IMG/VR virus record: IMGVR_UViG_3300048592_000232
Coordinates: 1 to 60,804 of that record
DNA: 60,804 nucleotides
Reading direction: 5' to 3' (one strand)
Origin: a virus
The translations under genes were made by a program, and so were the position numbers. The first letter of the stretch is position 1; each line of letters opens with the position of its first letter. The notes under the pieces were generated by a model. The model ran no database searches, was not told the DNA's origin, and worked only from the letters and a program-made list of their open reading frames with translations. This document shows positions 14,198-21,388 of this stretch, in pieces.

Positions 14198-14938
14198 ATG
14201 AAGACGCCAGACATCGAGACACTGAAACGCTGGAAAGATTCAACCAACTGGGCGGGCGTGCTGCTGTTTGCGGCGCTGCTCGCCCAAGCACCCCACGCCG
14301 CCTGGGTTTTCCTGCGCGTCGCTCCCCATGACGCCGGGTGGGAGATTGCCATTGCGCTTGTGGGCGCGGTCGTCTACGCCATCGCGCTGGAAGGGGCGAC
14401 AGCCTATTTCGTCTGGCAGGACGCCCGCCGCATTGCAGCCGCCTTTGCAGTGTTCAGCTTCCTGCACAACGTCGCCTACTACATGCCGGAACTGTGGGGC
14501 TTCGAGTTGTGGGGTGCAACGCTGACGGCAAGATTCATTCTCAGTATGCTTCTCATCTCCGCATCGTTGCCGATTGCAATCGCGGCGTTTTCGCACGTGC
14601 AGGCAGAGCGCCGCAACGTGCAAGAGACTGCGAAGCCGGTGCGAGAGACTGCGAAACCCGTGCAAGAGACTGCGAAACCTGTGCAAGAGACTGCGAAACC
14701 TGTGCAAGAGATTGCAGAGCCTGCAAAGCCGACACCGCAACTGCGAAGGGCGGCAATCGTTGCACACCTGTCCAACGGCTGGAACGGTGCAAAGCCAGCC
14801 GCCGAGATCGTAGACGCCATTGTTGAAGAGTTTGCAACGAACCCATCCACCGTCTACCGCGATTTGCAGAGCTTGCAGGATGCGAAGACGGTGCACAAGG
14901 ACGCAAACGGCGTCATCCACTTGAAAGGAATCGCATGA
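14198..14938 (+). CDS. Four-TM protein with Pro repeats and winged-helix tail
   Basis: 246 residues. Four hydrophobic helices cover about residues 18-145 (AGVLLFAALLAQAPHAAWVF, IAIALVGAVVYAIALEGATA, then two more). Next is a linker of heptad-length repeats (ETAKPVQ or ETAKPVR, four copies plus a variant). The last 75 residues look like a winged helix (LRRAAIVAHLSNGWNGAKPA, then PSTVYRDLQSL). This would place a DNA-binding module at the membrane. ATG 14198 follows AAAGGGGAACA. Function unknown. Confidence 0.65.
   Translation: MKTPDIETLKRWKDSTNWAGVLLFAALLAQAPHAAWVFLRVAPHDAGWEIAIALVGAVVYAIALEGATAYFVWQDARRIAAAFAVFSFLHNVAYYMPELWGFELWGATLTARFILSMLLISASLPIAIAAFSHVQAERRNVQETAKPVRETAKPVQETAKPVQETAKPVQEIAEPAKPTPQLRRAAIVAHLSNGWNGAKPAAEIVDAIVEEFATNPSTVYRDLQSLQDAKTVHKDANGVIHLKGIA
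14624..14728 (+). repeat. 21-bp coding tandem repeat
   Basis: Five 21-bp units beginning GAGACTGCGAA (14624, 14645, 14666, 14687, with a diverged unit at 14708). Units 3 and 4 are identical. They encode the ETAKPVQ linker of the four-TM protein and are likely to vary in number by slippage. Confidence 0.85.
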
Positions 14939-15453
14939 ATGAGATCATGACCCTGGCGCTGGCTGAGTCTGACTTTCGCCAGAACTGGGCGACGGAGTCT
15001 TTCCGTTCCGTCTACCGGCGTGGCTTTCACGACATTGGCAGCCTGCCAGTCAACAGCAAGGACAGTTATCTTGCAACGCAGTTCGTGCGGCTGGTCGAGG
15101 AATACTTCGAGTGGCAGCGTTCGCAAGGCGACGAAGCCTTGCAGGAACTCGCAGACATTTGCATTGTCGCTGCAAACATGGCGGCGCTGGTAGGCGTGGA
15201 CGTTGCAGACGATTTGCACGCAAGCACTTCGCAAGTCTCCGTGCAAACCGCGATGGAAGGTGTCGCACGTGCAATGCGAAGCGTCCGCAACGATGCAGGC
15301 GTGCAAATACAGGATGCACTGCGAACGCTGGTGCAAAGTTGTGGACAGGAAGCCCGCTTTGCAATTCGCATGGACTGCGACTTTGCAGGTGTCATTCTTG
15401 CGAAGCTCGACGCCGACGAACAGCGCGGTCGTTTGCATGGCGGTGCGAAATGA
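14935..15453 (+). CDS. MazG-like nucleotide pyrophosphohydrolase
   Basis: 172 residues. The segment FVRLVEEYFEWQRSQGDEAL followed by QELADICIVAANMAALVGVD fits the all-alpha NTP-pyrophosphatase core (EExxE with a distant ExxD-like ELAD). These enzymes hydrolyse NTPs or dNTPs, and phage versions are linked to nucleotide-pool or (p)ppGpp control. The C-terminal third is unassigned. Overlaps both neighbours by 4 nt. DNA here is unusually rich in TGCAA/TTGCA. Confidence 0.6.
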   Translation: MNEIMTLALAESDFRQNWATESFRSVYRRGFHDIGSLPVNSKDSYLATQFVRLVEEYFEWQRSQGDEALQELADICIVAANMAALVGVDVADDLHASTSQVSVQTAMEGVARAMRSVRNDAGVQIQDALRTLVQSCGQEARFAIRMDCDFAGVILAKLDADEQRGRLHGGAK

Positions 15454-15935
15454 TTCTCAACCTAAGCAAGGAAGAAGCGTTTGCAATTGCATCCGGTGCA
15501 TTGCAGCGCCTCGAACGTCCATGCAAACCGCAACCATCCTTCTATCGAATCGAGAACGTTGGCGACTTCTGGGTCTGGTCGCCAACGGAAGGCAGAGTCT
15601 TTTTCGCACAGGCAAACGCAAACGCTTTTGCACTGCCGGAACTGACGCAGCGCGCGCCGTTTGCGCCGGGCGACGTGGTGATGCTGCGCGAGCCGTGGAA
15701 GCATCTACGCACGGAGCCGAACGGCGATCTGCTTGTCCAGTACGTGGACGGCGTAACGACGAAGTGCACGCCGGTTGGCGGCAAGTGGACGGTGCGTCAT
15801 CCGTATGGATGGAATTCCAGTTTGAACATGATGACGTGGCTGAGCCGCATGAGTGCGCAGATCACCCAGGTATACCTGGAGCGCAAAGGCAGCCTGTCAC
15901 CCTGGCAATGGATTTATGATTTTGTGTTGGTGTGA
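15450..15935 (+). CDS. ASCH-like domain protein
   Basis: 161 residues. The arrangement of an N-terminal helix (LSKEEAFAIASGALQRLERP), FAPGDVVMLREPWKHLR and a late LSRMSAQITQVYLER follows the phage ASCH/PUA-like pattern, usually PGD-x-LWVREtW then a PRxASRxxLEV-like strand. ASCH proteins bind RNA or act on modified nucleosides. Overlaps the MazG-like gene by 4 nt; last gene of this operon. Confidence 0.5.
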   Translation: MILNLSKEEAFAIASGALQRLERPCKPQPSFYRIENVGDFWVWSPTEGRVFFAQANANAFALPELTQRAPFAPGDVVMLREPWKHLRTEPNGDLLVQYVDGVTTKCTPVGGKWTVRHPYGWNSSLNMMTWLSRMSAQITQVYLERKGSLSPWQWIYDFVLV

Positions 15936-15960
15936 AGCAAACGTCACTCACATACACACC

Positions 15961-16044
15961 GTTCGGTCAGGCGTTCGGTCTGGCCGTTCGGTCGTTCGGT
16001 ACCTCTGGTAGCCCTCCCCCCGTTCGCACCGTTCGGCGTTCGGT
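15961..16044. repeat. GTTCGGT short direct-repeat array
   Basis: Exact GTTCGGT at 15961, 15973, 15986, 15994 and 16038, with variants GTTCGCA (16022) and GTTCGGC (16031). The array ends 30 bp before the -35 at 16074, so it may bind an activator of that promoter. The rest of 15936-16149 holds the promoter described next. Confidence 0.7.
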
Positions 16045-16073
16045 TTTGTACTGATATTCATGCGCTTCAAGTA

Positions 16074-16143
16074 TTGACATTTGATTAAATGCCGTGTACA
16101 ATAGGAGACGTAAGAGCGAGTTAGAATATCAGCAGGGGAGATA
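16074..16143 (+). promoter_or_regulatory. Leader-class promoter with downstream operator
   Basis: TTGACA 16074-16079, 17 nt, TACAAT 16097-16102, then 7 nt to GTAAGAGCGA (16110-16119) at the expected transcript start. From the -35 through the leader it is nearly identical to 49594-49639. The operator-like TATCAGCAGGGGAGATA (16127-16143) overlaps the ribosome site of the first gene rather than the promoter spacer. Confidence 0.8.
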
Positions 16144-16149
16144 ATCAGC

Positions 16150-16332
16150 ATGGTAGAAATCTTCACAGGCCGCACACGGGGCAAGCAGGCCGCACGCTTC
16201 ATCGAAAAGATTGAAGCGGCTGGCGGCGAGGTCTACGAGACGTGTGACGATCAGGAAATCGAGACCGGGGTGCGCTTCCTCGAAGTGCACTACGAAATGC
16301 CAGCAGAGACCGAAGAAGAAGATGAGGAATAG
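16150..16332 (+). CDS. Hypothetical acidic-tailed protein, 60 residues
   Basis: First gene behind the leader-class promoter at 16074. The product begins MVEIFTGRTRGKQAARFIE and ends in an acidic run (PAETEEEDEE). Ribosome site CAGGGGAG upstream. Not recognised. The stop codon runs directly into a structured spacer. Confidence 0.6.
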   Translation: MVEIFTGRTRGKQAARFIEKIEAAGGEVYETCDDQEIETGVRFLEVHYEMPAETEEEDEE

Positions 16333-16364
16333 CCAACCGGGGGAGGTGACGAGCCTCCCCACTA
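16333..16364 (+). other. Intergenic hairpin A (covarying pair with B)
   Basis: CCAACCG then GGGGAGG (16340-16346) pairs with CCTCCCC (16354-16360), loop TGACGAG, then ACTA. The same flanks and stem recur at 16584-16617 with one base pair changed on both sides, which argues for a selected RNA structure. Confidence 0.65.
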
Positions 16365-16388
16365 TCTACCACATCGGGAGGGGATACC

Positions 16389-16583
16389 ATGATAGCTAGA
16401 ATCGACATCATCGTTAGAACGTGGGCATGGGGACAGGGAGAAACGACTGACATCGTTGTGCACCGCCCCTGGAACTCCGTGCCGCGTCGCTACTTTGGCC
16501 GCCATAACAACGTCACGACCGCCAGCTACATGCGCATCATGCACATGGCGAGAGCGAACCGTTGGGGCGTCAACTTCATCTAG
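16389..16583 (+). CDS. Hypothetical protein, 64 residues
   Basis: ATG 16389 follows GGGAGGGGATACC. Contains VVHRPWNSVPRRYFGRHNNV and is basic overall. Not recognised. Flanked on both sides by the homologous hairpin spacers A and B, as if the gene sits in a duplicated cassette. Confidence 0.55.
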   Translation: MIARIDIIVRTWAWGQGETTDIVVHRPWNSVPRRYFGRHNNVTTASYMRIMHMARANRWGVNFI

Positions 16584-16617
16584 TCAACCGGGGGAGATCG
16601 TCAGGGTCTCCCCACTA
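16584..16617 (+). other. Intergenic hairpin B (covarying pair with A)
   Basis: TCAACCG then GGGGAGA (16591-16597) pairs with TCTCCCC (16607-16613), then ACTA. Compared with hairpin A the innermost G-C pair is replaced by A-T on both arms while the loop differs. Confidence 0.65.
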
Positions 16618-16638
16618 CCGAAAGGACTTGAGCAGACC

Positions 16639-16905
16639 ATGAACGCCGAACAGAACGCCGAAAAAGCCAAGCAGTTGTTGCGCCATTACTTCCGCCTGGC
16701 TTTTGAGAAAAGCAACAATACCCGCTGGGACAGCGACAACGCCGCCGAAGTCTCGGACATCGTTGACCACATTATCAACGCCTGGGACAGCGACAACGCC
16801 CCCGTCCAGCCCGACGCCCTGACCCGCATCGCCGTGGCGCTGGAACGCATCGCCGACCGGCTGGACGGCTTTAGCGACAACCTGGCAGAAGACGCCTTGC
16901 GCTGA
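16639..16905 (+). CDS. Hypothetical helical protein, 88 residues
   Basis: ATG 16639 after GAAAGGACTTGAG. Contains AKQLLRHYFRLAFEKSNN, twice AWDSDNA/RWDSDNA, and a C-terminal amphipathic helix (TRIAVALERIADRLDGFSDN) of the kind common in small phage proteins. Function unknown. Followed after 19 nt by the DUF5131 gene. Confidence 0.6.
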   Translation: MNAEQNAEKAKQLLRHYFRLAFEKSNNTRWDSDNAAEVSDIVDHIINAWDSDNAPVQPDALTRIAVALERIADRLDGFSDNLAEDALR

Positions 16906-16924
16906 TTGCCTAGGAGAGACTGAC

Positions 16925-17809
16925 ATGGAGAACACAAAGATCGAGTGGGCGCATCACACGTTTAACCCGTGGATTGGATGCGCAAAGGTGTCGGATGGTT
17001 GCCGGTTCTGCTACGCCGAAGCATTCGCCAGGCGCTACAACAAGGCCGAATGGGGACCAGCCGCGCAGCGCATACGCACCAGCGACGCCTACTGGCGCAA
17101 ACCGTTGTCGTGGAATCGGAAAGCCAAGCAAGAAGGCCGGCGCTATCGGGTGTTCTGCGCATCGCTGGCCGATGTCTTTGAGGATAAAGCCGAACTTGAT
17201 ACCTGGCGTCATGACCTCTTTCTTATAATTGAGCAGACACAGTCGCTTGATTGGCTTTTACTTACCAAACGACCAGAAAACGTGGCGACCATCATCGAGC
17301 GCCATGTTCCACAGGGAATTGCAAACTACTTCGATCTCAATCCGCACGTCTGGATCGGTGCGTCAATCGAAAACCAGGAGCAGGCAAACAAGCGTATCCC
17401 CCATCTGTTGGAAATACCTGCACGAGTACGCTTTCTAAGCATGGAACCACTGCTCGACCCAGTAGACCTAACCCCATGGGTAAACAGTTGCCCCAGTTGC
17501 GGCGCGCATCGCAAGGATAGCCTCCCAAATATCAGTTGTGGCTACTGCGAAGAACAACCACGCGTCCGTGGCCTCCAGTGGGTCATCGTCGGCGGCGAGA
17601 GTGGCGCCAAAGCCCGCCCAATGCGTGAAAGTTGGGTACGCTCCATTCTCAATCAATGCCAAGTATCGGCAACGCCATTCTTCTTCAAGCAATGGGGAGA
17701 ATGGGCGCCAACAGATCACTCTCCGACAGTAACCGACGTAATGAATCGCGTCGGAAAAACCGCAGCCGGACGCCAACTCAACGGGCGCACATGGGACGAA
17801 ACGCCATGA
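16925..17809 (+). CDS. DUF5131 (phage Gp37/Gp68) family protein
   Basis: 294 residues with the family hallmarks in order: TKIEWAHHTFNPWIGC, the three-Cys cluster GCAKVSDGCRFCYAE, CASLADVFE, WLLLTKRPEN, WIGASIENQEQ, FLSMEPLLDP and VIVGGESG. A second CxxC pair (CPSCGAH, CGYCEE) interrupts the C-terminal half. The family is often annotated as radical-SAM-like but its reaction is unknown. Unlike the 60.3/0.8-kb paralogue it has no N-terminal helical domain and no TcmP-like neighbour. ATG 16925 after AGGAGAGACTGAC. Confidence 0.9.
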   Translation: MENTKIEWAHHTFNPWIGCAKVSDGCRFCYAEAFARRYNKAEWGPAAQRIRTSDAYWRKPLSWNRKAKQEGRRYRVFCASLADVFEDKAELDTWRHDLFLIIEQTQSLDWLLLTKRPENVATIIERHVPQGIANYFDLNPHVWIGASIENQEQANKRIPHLLEIPARVRFLSMEPLLDPVDLTPWVNSCPSCGAHRKDSLPNISCGYCEEQPRVRGLQWVIVGGESGAKARPMRESWVRSILNQCQVSATPFFFKQWGEWAPTDHSPTVTDVMNRVGKTAAGRQLNGRTWDETP

Positions 17810-18183
17810 CCACCATCACCGACTACTCGCAGAAAGAGCTGCCGCAGAACATCCGCGACATGCTCGACGGCAAGCACGATGGCCGAGCGCTGGACGGCAA
17901 GAGCCTGGCGCAGGATGTGCGCGACCTGGGCGCAGCCAAAGAGCGCGTTAAGGCGCTGCTGTACATCGAAGGGCACGTAACCGGCGCTGACCTGTACACC
18001 CTGGCCGCCGATGAAATCGAGAGCCTGCGTGCGCAGGTGGAAGACCACATCGCCAATGCCCTGGTTAGGGCAAATCGGCAGGCGATCATCGTCGAGGCGC
18101 TGCGGCATATCCGGGAATTCAGCTTGTATCAACATGACCGAGAGGTTGCCACGCAGGTGCTGAGAGAGATTGGGGAGCAGTGA
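17806..18183 (+). CDS. Hypothetical helical protein, 125 residues
   Basis: Overlaps the DUF5131 gene by 4 nt. Mostly helical (LAQDVRDLGAAKERVKALLY, and DEIESLRAQVEDHIANAL). No motif recognised. Could be a small accessory of its upstream neighbour. Confidence 0.6.
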   Translation: MTTITDYSQKELPQNIRDMLDGKHDGRALDGKSLAQDVRDLGAAKERVKALLYIEGHVTGADLYTLAADEIESLRAQVEDHIANALVRANRQAIIVEALRHIREFSLYQHDREVATQVLREIGEQ

Positions 18184-18186
18184 ACC

Positions 18187-18405
18187 ATGACTAACGGCAT
18201 GGGATTTAAGACACTCATCTGGACGCACGTCGAACGCCCGTGCCGCTGCACGCCAGAGCACCGGCCATTCTGCCACCGCTGCGGAGGCACGGGCATCTAC
18301 AAAAGCGCACGACTACGGAGGATTGACCATGTACATCAGCAGGAGACCGACGCCACGCACGGCGCACCTGACGCCGCAACCGATCACCAAGCAGCAGGTG
18401 CTTGA
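18187..18405 (+). CDS. Small zinc-binding protein (tail uncertain)
   Basis: 72 residues as read. CRCTPEHRPFCHRCGGTGIY is a plausible zinc-binding knuckle resembling DnaJ-type CxxCxGxG repeats. The last 25 or so codons overlap the next gene's start and read as its off-frame shadow, so the original stop may have been lost. ATG 18187 lies 3 nt after the preceding stop. Confidence 0.5.
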   Translation: MTNGMGFKTLIWTHVERPCRCTPEHRPFCHRCGGTGIYKSARLRRIDHVHQQETDATHGAPDAATDHQAAGA

Positions 18406-18571
18406 CGCCGCTGCGCACTGGCGCAGGATCGCCAACGAGCAGGACGCCATCGCCGACAGCGAGACAGCGCAGGGTTTGCCGCGCGGCGACGTGTCCAGTT
18501 ACCGGGCACGTGCCACACTATGGCATCAAGTGGCGGATGACTTGAAAGCGCAAGCGGAGGTGATGGCATGA
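18329..18571 (+). CDS. Hypothetical helical protein, 80 residues
   Basis: ATG 18329 with GGAGGATTGACC upstream. Helical and charged (ITKQQVLDAAAHWRRIANEQ, and SYRARATLWHQVADDLKAQA). Overlaps the zinc-protein reading frame by 77 nt and the next gene by 4 nt. Not recognised. Confidence 0.6.
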   Translation: MYISRRPTPRTAHLTPQPITKQQVLDAAAHWRRIANEQDAIADSETAQGLPRGDVSSYRARATLWHQVADDLKAQAEVMA

Positions 18572-18984
18572 ACACGACCATAACTGTCAACATTGCCGAC
18601 CTCGAAAAGGTCAAGGTCAATCTTGCCCACTATCGAAAACAAATCGAGCAAGCGGCAGAGCGTGAAAACACTTTGATGCGGCTCCTTGAGCGCGCAAACG
18701 CCGAACGGCAGCAACTCAAGGCGGAGATTGCTGCACTGAAGCGCCAACGGATTGCCGACCGCGACGCCATTGCGGAGTATCTGCGCAGGGCAATGTCGGA
18801 TTTCCTCCAGAACACGATCAAGTTTCAGTTGCGCGAGACGCCGGATAGCTACGTTGTCGAAAAGGAGATCGTCAACGCGTGGTGGAAAGCCGCCAATACG
18901 AACTACGAAGACCTGGACGAAGACGATAAGTCCCTGTACATCTGCGACGCTGACGCAATCGTATCGATAGTGAGAGTGAACTGA
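18568..18984 (+). CDS. Hypothetical coiled-coil protein, 138 residues
   Basis: A strong N-terminal coiled coil (VNLAHYRKQIEQAAERENTL, then LERANAERQQLKAEIAALKR) precedes a C-terminal region with NAWWKAANTNYEDLDEDDK. Overlaps the previous gene by 4 nt. Not recognised. Confidence 0.65.
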   Translation: MNTTITVNIADLEKVKVNLAHYRKQIEQAAERENTLMRLLERANAERQQLKAEIAALKRQRIADRDAIAEYLRRAMSDFLQNTIKFQLRETPDSYVVEKEIVNAWWKAANTNYEDLDEDDKSLYICDADAIVSIVRVN

Positions 18985-18988
18985 CACC

Positions 18989-19174
18989 ATGAATACACCA
19001 ACCTATGTCCCGTGGCTTGTCCTGGCAGGCTATGCAATCGCCACAACATCGCTGGTGCATCTCACCATCAAGATAGGCGCTGATGCTGCGCTGGCATGGC
19101 TGGCAGTTGCTGCAATCAGCGTTGCCGTTCGACTTGGCGAGCGGCATTTGAGAAGGACAGAAAGGATACAGTAG
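18989..19174 (+). CDS. Small membrane protein, 61 residues
   Basis: Two hydrophobic segments (VPWLVLAGYAIATTSLVHLT and AALAWLAVAAISVAVRL) followed by a basic tail (GERHLRRTERIQ) suggest a membrane hairpin with cytoplasmic C-terminus. The stop overlaps the next GTG start by one base. Confidence 0.6.
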   Translation: MNTPTYVPWLVLAGYAIATTSLVHLTIKIGADAALAWLAVAAISVAVRLGERHLRRTERIQ

Positions 19175-19428
19175 TGAGCAACGACACACGTGAAGCGGTT
19201 GCCAGCGTGCAACACGACATCTGGGCGCACTGGATGAAATATCTGTTTTCAGTTTGTTACGTGAATCATGACGGAACGGTGACGATCCCAGCGGACAAAG
19301 CAATTCGCTGGAAACGGCAAATGAATACTGAATACGCCAAGTTAAGCGATGAGGAACAGGAGAGCGACCGCAATCAAGCCGATAAAGTTATCGGAGTGCT
19401 GCAACAAATTGAGCAGGTGAAACCATGA
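19174..19428 (+). CDS. Conserved phage hypothetical protein, 84 residues
   Basis: GTG start at 19174. The pattern IWAHWMKYLFS, DGTVTIPADKAIRWKRQMNT, then YAKLSDEEQESDRNQADKVI matches a protein widespread in phage early regions, though of unknown function. The ATG frames upstream are shadows of the membrane gene. Overlaps the next gene by 4 nt. Confidence 0.65.
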   Translation: MSNDTREAVASVQHDIWAHWMKYLFSVCYVNHDGTVTIPADKAIRWKRQMNTEYAKLSDEEQESDRNQADKVIGVLQQIEQVKP

Positions 19429-19661
19429 ACACCACGATGCGAGCGTGGGTAGTTCGTTGCGAAGGCGAGAGTTGCGTTGTCGTTGCCCGAACTCCAAATC
19501 GGGCAAAACAAATCACACAGCGTTCTGCAAAGGACGCCGGACTCGATGCGCAGTGGACGACTATCACCGTGCGCCGGGCAAAGCAGTTTGACTGTCTCGC
19601 TTTACACCGGGAGATCGGCCCCATCACGCCAAAAGTAGCGGAAACGATGGCGGCGCTATGA
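19425..19661 (+). CDS. Hypothetical protein, 78 residues
   Basis: Compact alpha/beta-like sequence (MRAWVVRCEGESCVVVART, KQITQRSAKDAG). Overlaps both neighbours by 4 nt. Not recognised. Confidence 0.55.
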   Translation: MNTTMRAWVVRCEGESCVVVARTPNRAKQITQRSAKDAGLDAQWTTITVRRAKQFDCLALHREIGPITPKVAETMAAL

Positions 19662-19924
19662 CTGCCCGCTACGCCATCCAGCTTGCCGACTTCATGGTGT
19701 TGCGCCAGCGTGAACCGGCGCTCGGCATCGTGCTGGCCGCCAACGTCGAGCGTCAGCCGATCACCATCGGCAAGGAGCGCTTTGACGACGAAGCCGTAAC
19801 GTTTGCGTGCCCGGCAGAACAGGCTGAAGCGCTGGTGCAAATCGTGCGCACCAAATACCGCCGCGACGAAGTGCGCATCTGGCGCAACGACACGGGAGCC
19901 AAGAGCGCATGGAGGCGGGTGTAG
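19658..19924 (+). CDS. Hypothetical protein, 88 residues
   Basis: Last small gene before the modification cassette. Contains LGIVLAANVERQPITIGKER and a C-terminal RDEVRIWRNDTGAKSAWRRV. Not recognised. Its stop codon lies inside the first copy of a 19-bp direct repeat. Confidence 0.55.
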   Translation: MTARYAIQLADFMVLRQREPALGIVLAANVERQPITIGKERFDDEAVTFACPAEQAEALVQIVRTKYRRDEVRIWRNDTGAKSAWRRV

Positions 19925-20011
19925 TGCTGCAACGAATCGGGCGAATCCGCCACAAAAGATGGCGTGCTATGCCACATTTTGTGGCATCTGCAGGTGTAGT
20001 GCTGCAACGAA
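19918..20011. repeat. 19-bp direct repeats flanking a perfect hairpin
   Basis: GGTGTAGTGCTGCAACGAA at 19918-19936 and again at 19993-20011. Between them ATGCCACA (19969-19976) pairs with TGTGGCAT (19980-19987) across TTT. It sits directly upstream of the C5 methyltransferase. It may be an operator/attenuator or the scar of a duplicated and lost gene end. Confidence 0.75.
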
Positions 20012-20053
20012 CTGCGACGCGTGCGTGGAACAGATGAAGGAGGAAAGGAAACA

Positions 20054-21388
20054 ATGGCTAAAAAATCATATTTGACTGTCACTGATCAGTTTTGCGGTGC
20101 GGGCGGTTCCAGTATCGGAGCCACCGCAACCGGTGTTGAATTGCGGGTGGCGCTCAATCACTGGCAACTTGCCATCGAGACACACAACAGCAATTTTCCA
20201 AACGCGCTACATGATTGCACCGACATCTCGGCCTGCGATCCGCGCCGCTACCCATCGACGGACATCCTGATTACCAGCCCGGAATGTACCAATCATAGCT
20301 TGGCGAAGGGAAAGCGCAGGCACAGCCAACCCGATCTATTCGGCGCGAACGTGCCCGACCCGGCAGAGGAACGCAGTCGAGCGACCATGTGGGACGTGCC
20401 CCGCTTTGCGGAGTATCATCGCTACAATGCCATCATCGTCGAGAACGTAGTCGATGCGAAACACTGGGTCACATGGGACGCCTGGCTGCACGCCATGCAG
20501 TTGCTTGGCTACGAGCACCAGATCGTCTTTTTTAACAGCATGTTCGCATGGCCGACGCCGCAGTCGAGAGATCGCATGTACGTGGTCTTCTGGCGCAAGG
20601 GCAATGCACGACCTGACCTCGACTTCCACCCGGCTGCGCACTGCGAGAGGTGCGGCAAGACTGTCGAGAGCGTCCAGTCCTGGAAGCGCCACGGGCAACG
20701 GTGGGGCCGCTACGGTGCGCAATACGTCTACCGCTGTCCCACCTGCGCCGCCGAGGTCAAGCCGTTCTACAACCCCGCTGCTAGCGCCATCGACTGGACG
20801 CTGCCCGCCCCGCGCATCGGAGACCGCAATAAGCCGCTTAAAGGGAAGACGGTTGATAGAATCCAAAAGGGGTTGGACAAATACGGAAGGCGAGAATTGA
20901 TCGTCGATACATCATTTGGCGACGGAGATCGCGCGTCGTTGGTGTCCGAACCACTGCGAACACAGACGACGCGTCAGACGATGGCGCTTATCATGCCCTA
21001 TTACAGCACCGGCGTCGCCAGGCCAACCAGCGAGCCAATTCCGACCGTAACAACGACCGACCGGCACGCGCTTGTAGTGGCGCCTCCGTTCATCCTCGGC
21101 TACTATACGCGCGTATCTGGCGTTCGGGCTGCAATCAGCGGAGTCAATGAGCCTATGCCGACGCAGAGCACGCAGCCGCGTCATTACTTGGTACAGCCGG
21201 GCGGCGTGCCATCTGTCGAGGATTGCGGCTTTAGAATGCTGCGTCCGCACGAGATTCACAACGCGATGGCGTTCCCCTCCGATTATAAAGTCCTCGGCAA
21301 CAATCGCGAACAAGTGCGGCAACTGGGTAACGCAGTCACGCCGCCAGTGATGAAACTGCTCGTTGAGCGTGTGGTGAGGGCACTATGA
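20054..21388 (+). CDS. DNA (cytosine-5) methyltransferase
   Basis: 444 residues. Motif I is DQFCGAGGSS (11-20, S-adenosylmethionine binding). Motif IV is LITSPECTNHS with catalytic Cys78 in PEC rather than the usual PCQ. Motif VI is IVENVVDAKH (ENV at 130-132). QLGNAVTPPV near the C-terminus is motif X. A zinc-ribbon-like insert (CERCGK and CPTCAAE) follows motif VIII. It should methylate C5 of cytosine in a specific site, protecting phage DNA; no cognate endonuclease is adjacent. ATG 20054 follows GAAGGAGGAAAGGAAACA. Overlaps the next gene by 4 nt. Confidence 0.93.
   Translation: MAKKSYLTVTDQFCGAGGSSIGATATGVELRVALNHWQLAIETHNSNFPNALHDCTDISACDPRRYPSTDILITSPECTNHSLAKGKRRHSQPDLFGANVPDPAEERSRATMWDVPRFAEYHRYNAIIVENVVDAKHWVTWDAWLHAMQLLGYEHQIVFFNSMFAWPTPQSRDRMYVVFWRKGNARPDLDFHPAAHCERCGKTVESVQSWKRHGQRWGRYGAQYVYRCPTCAAEVKPFYNPAASAIDWTLPAPRIGDRNKPLKGKTVDRIQKGLDKYGRRELIVDTSFGDGDRASLVSEPLRTQTTRQTMALIMPYYSTGVARPTSEPIPTVTTTDRHALVVAPPFILGYYTRVSGVRAAISGVNEPMPTQSTQPRHYLVQPGGVPSVEDCGFRMLRPHEIHNAMAFPSDYKVLGNNREQVRQLGNAVTPPVMKLLVERVVRAL

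Noticed and set aside
14624-14728. Diversity-generating retroelement variable repeat
   Set aside because: No reverse transcriptase or template repeat with adenine-specific changes is present; the repeats are ordinary tandem units.
16333-16617. Paired repeats as a CRISPR array
   Set aside because: Only two units, each a hairpin with divergent loops, separated by a gene; no spacer pattern. No CRISPR array was seen anywhere.
20336-20866. Minus-strand ORF inside the methyltransferase
   Set aside because: Lies wholly within a gene with all C5-methyltransferase motifs; no independent support.
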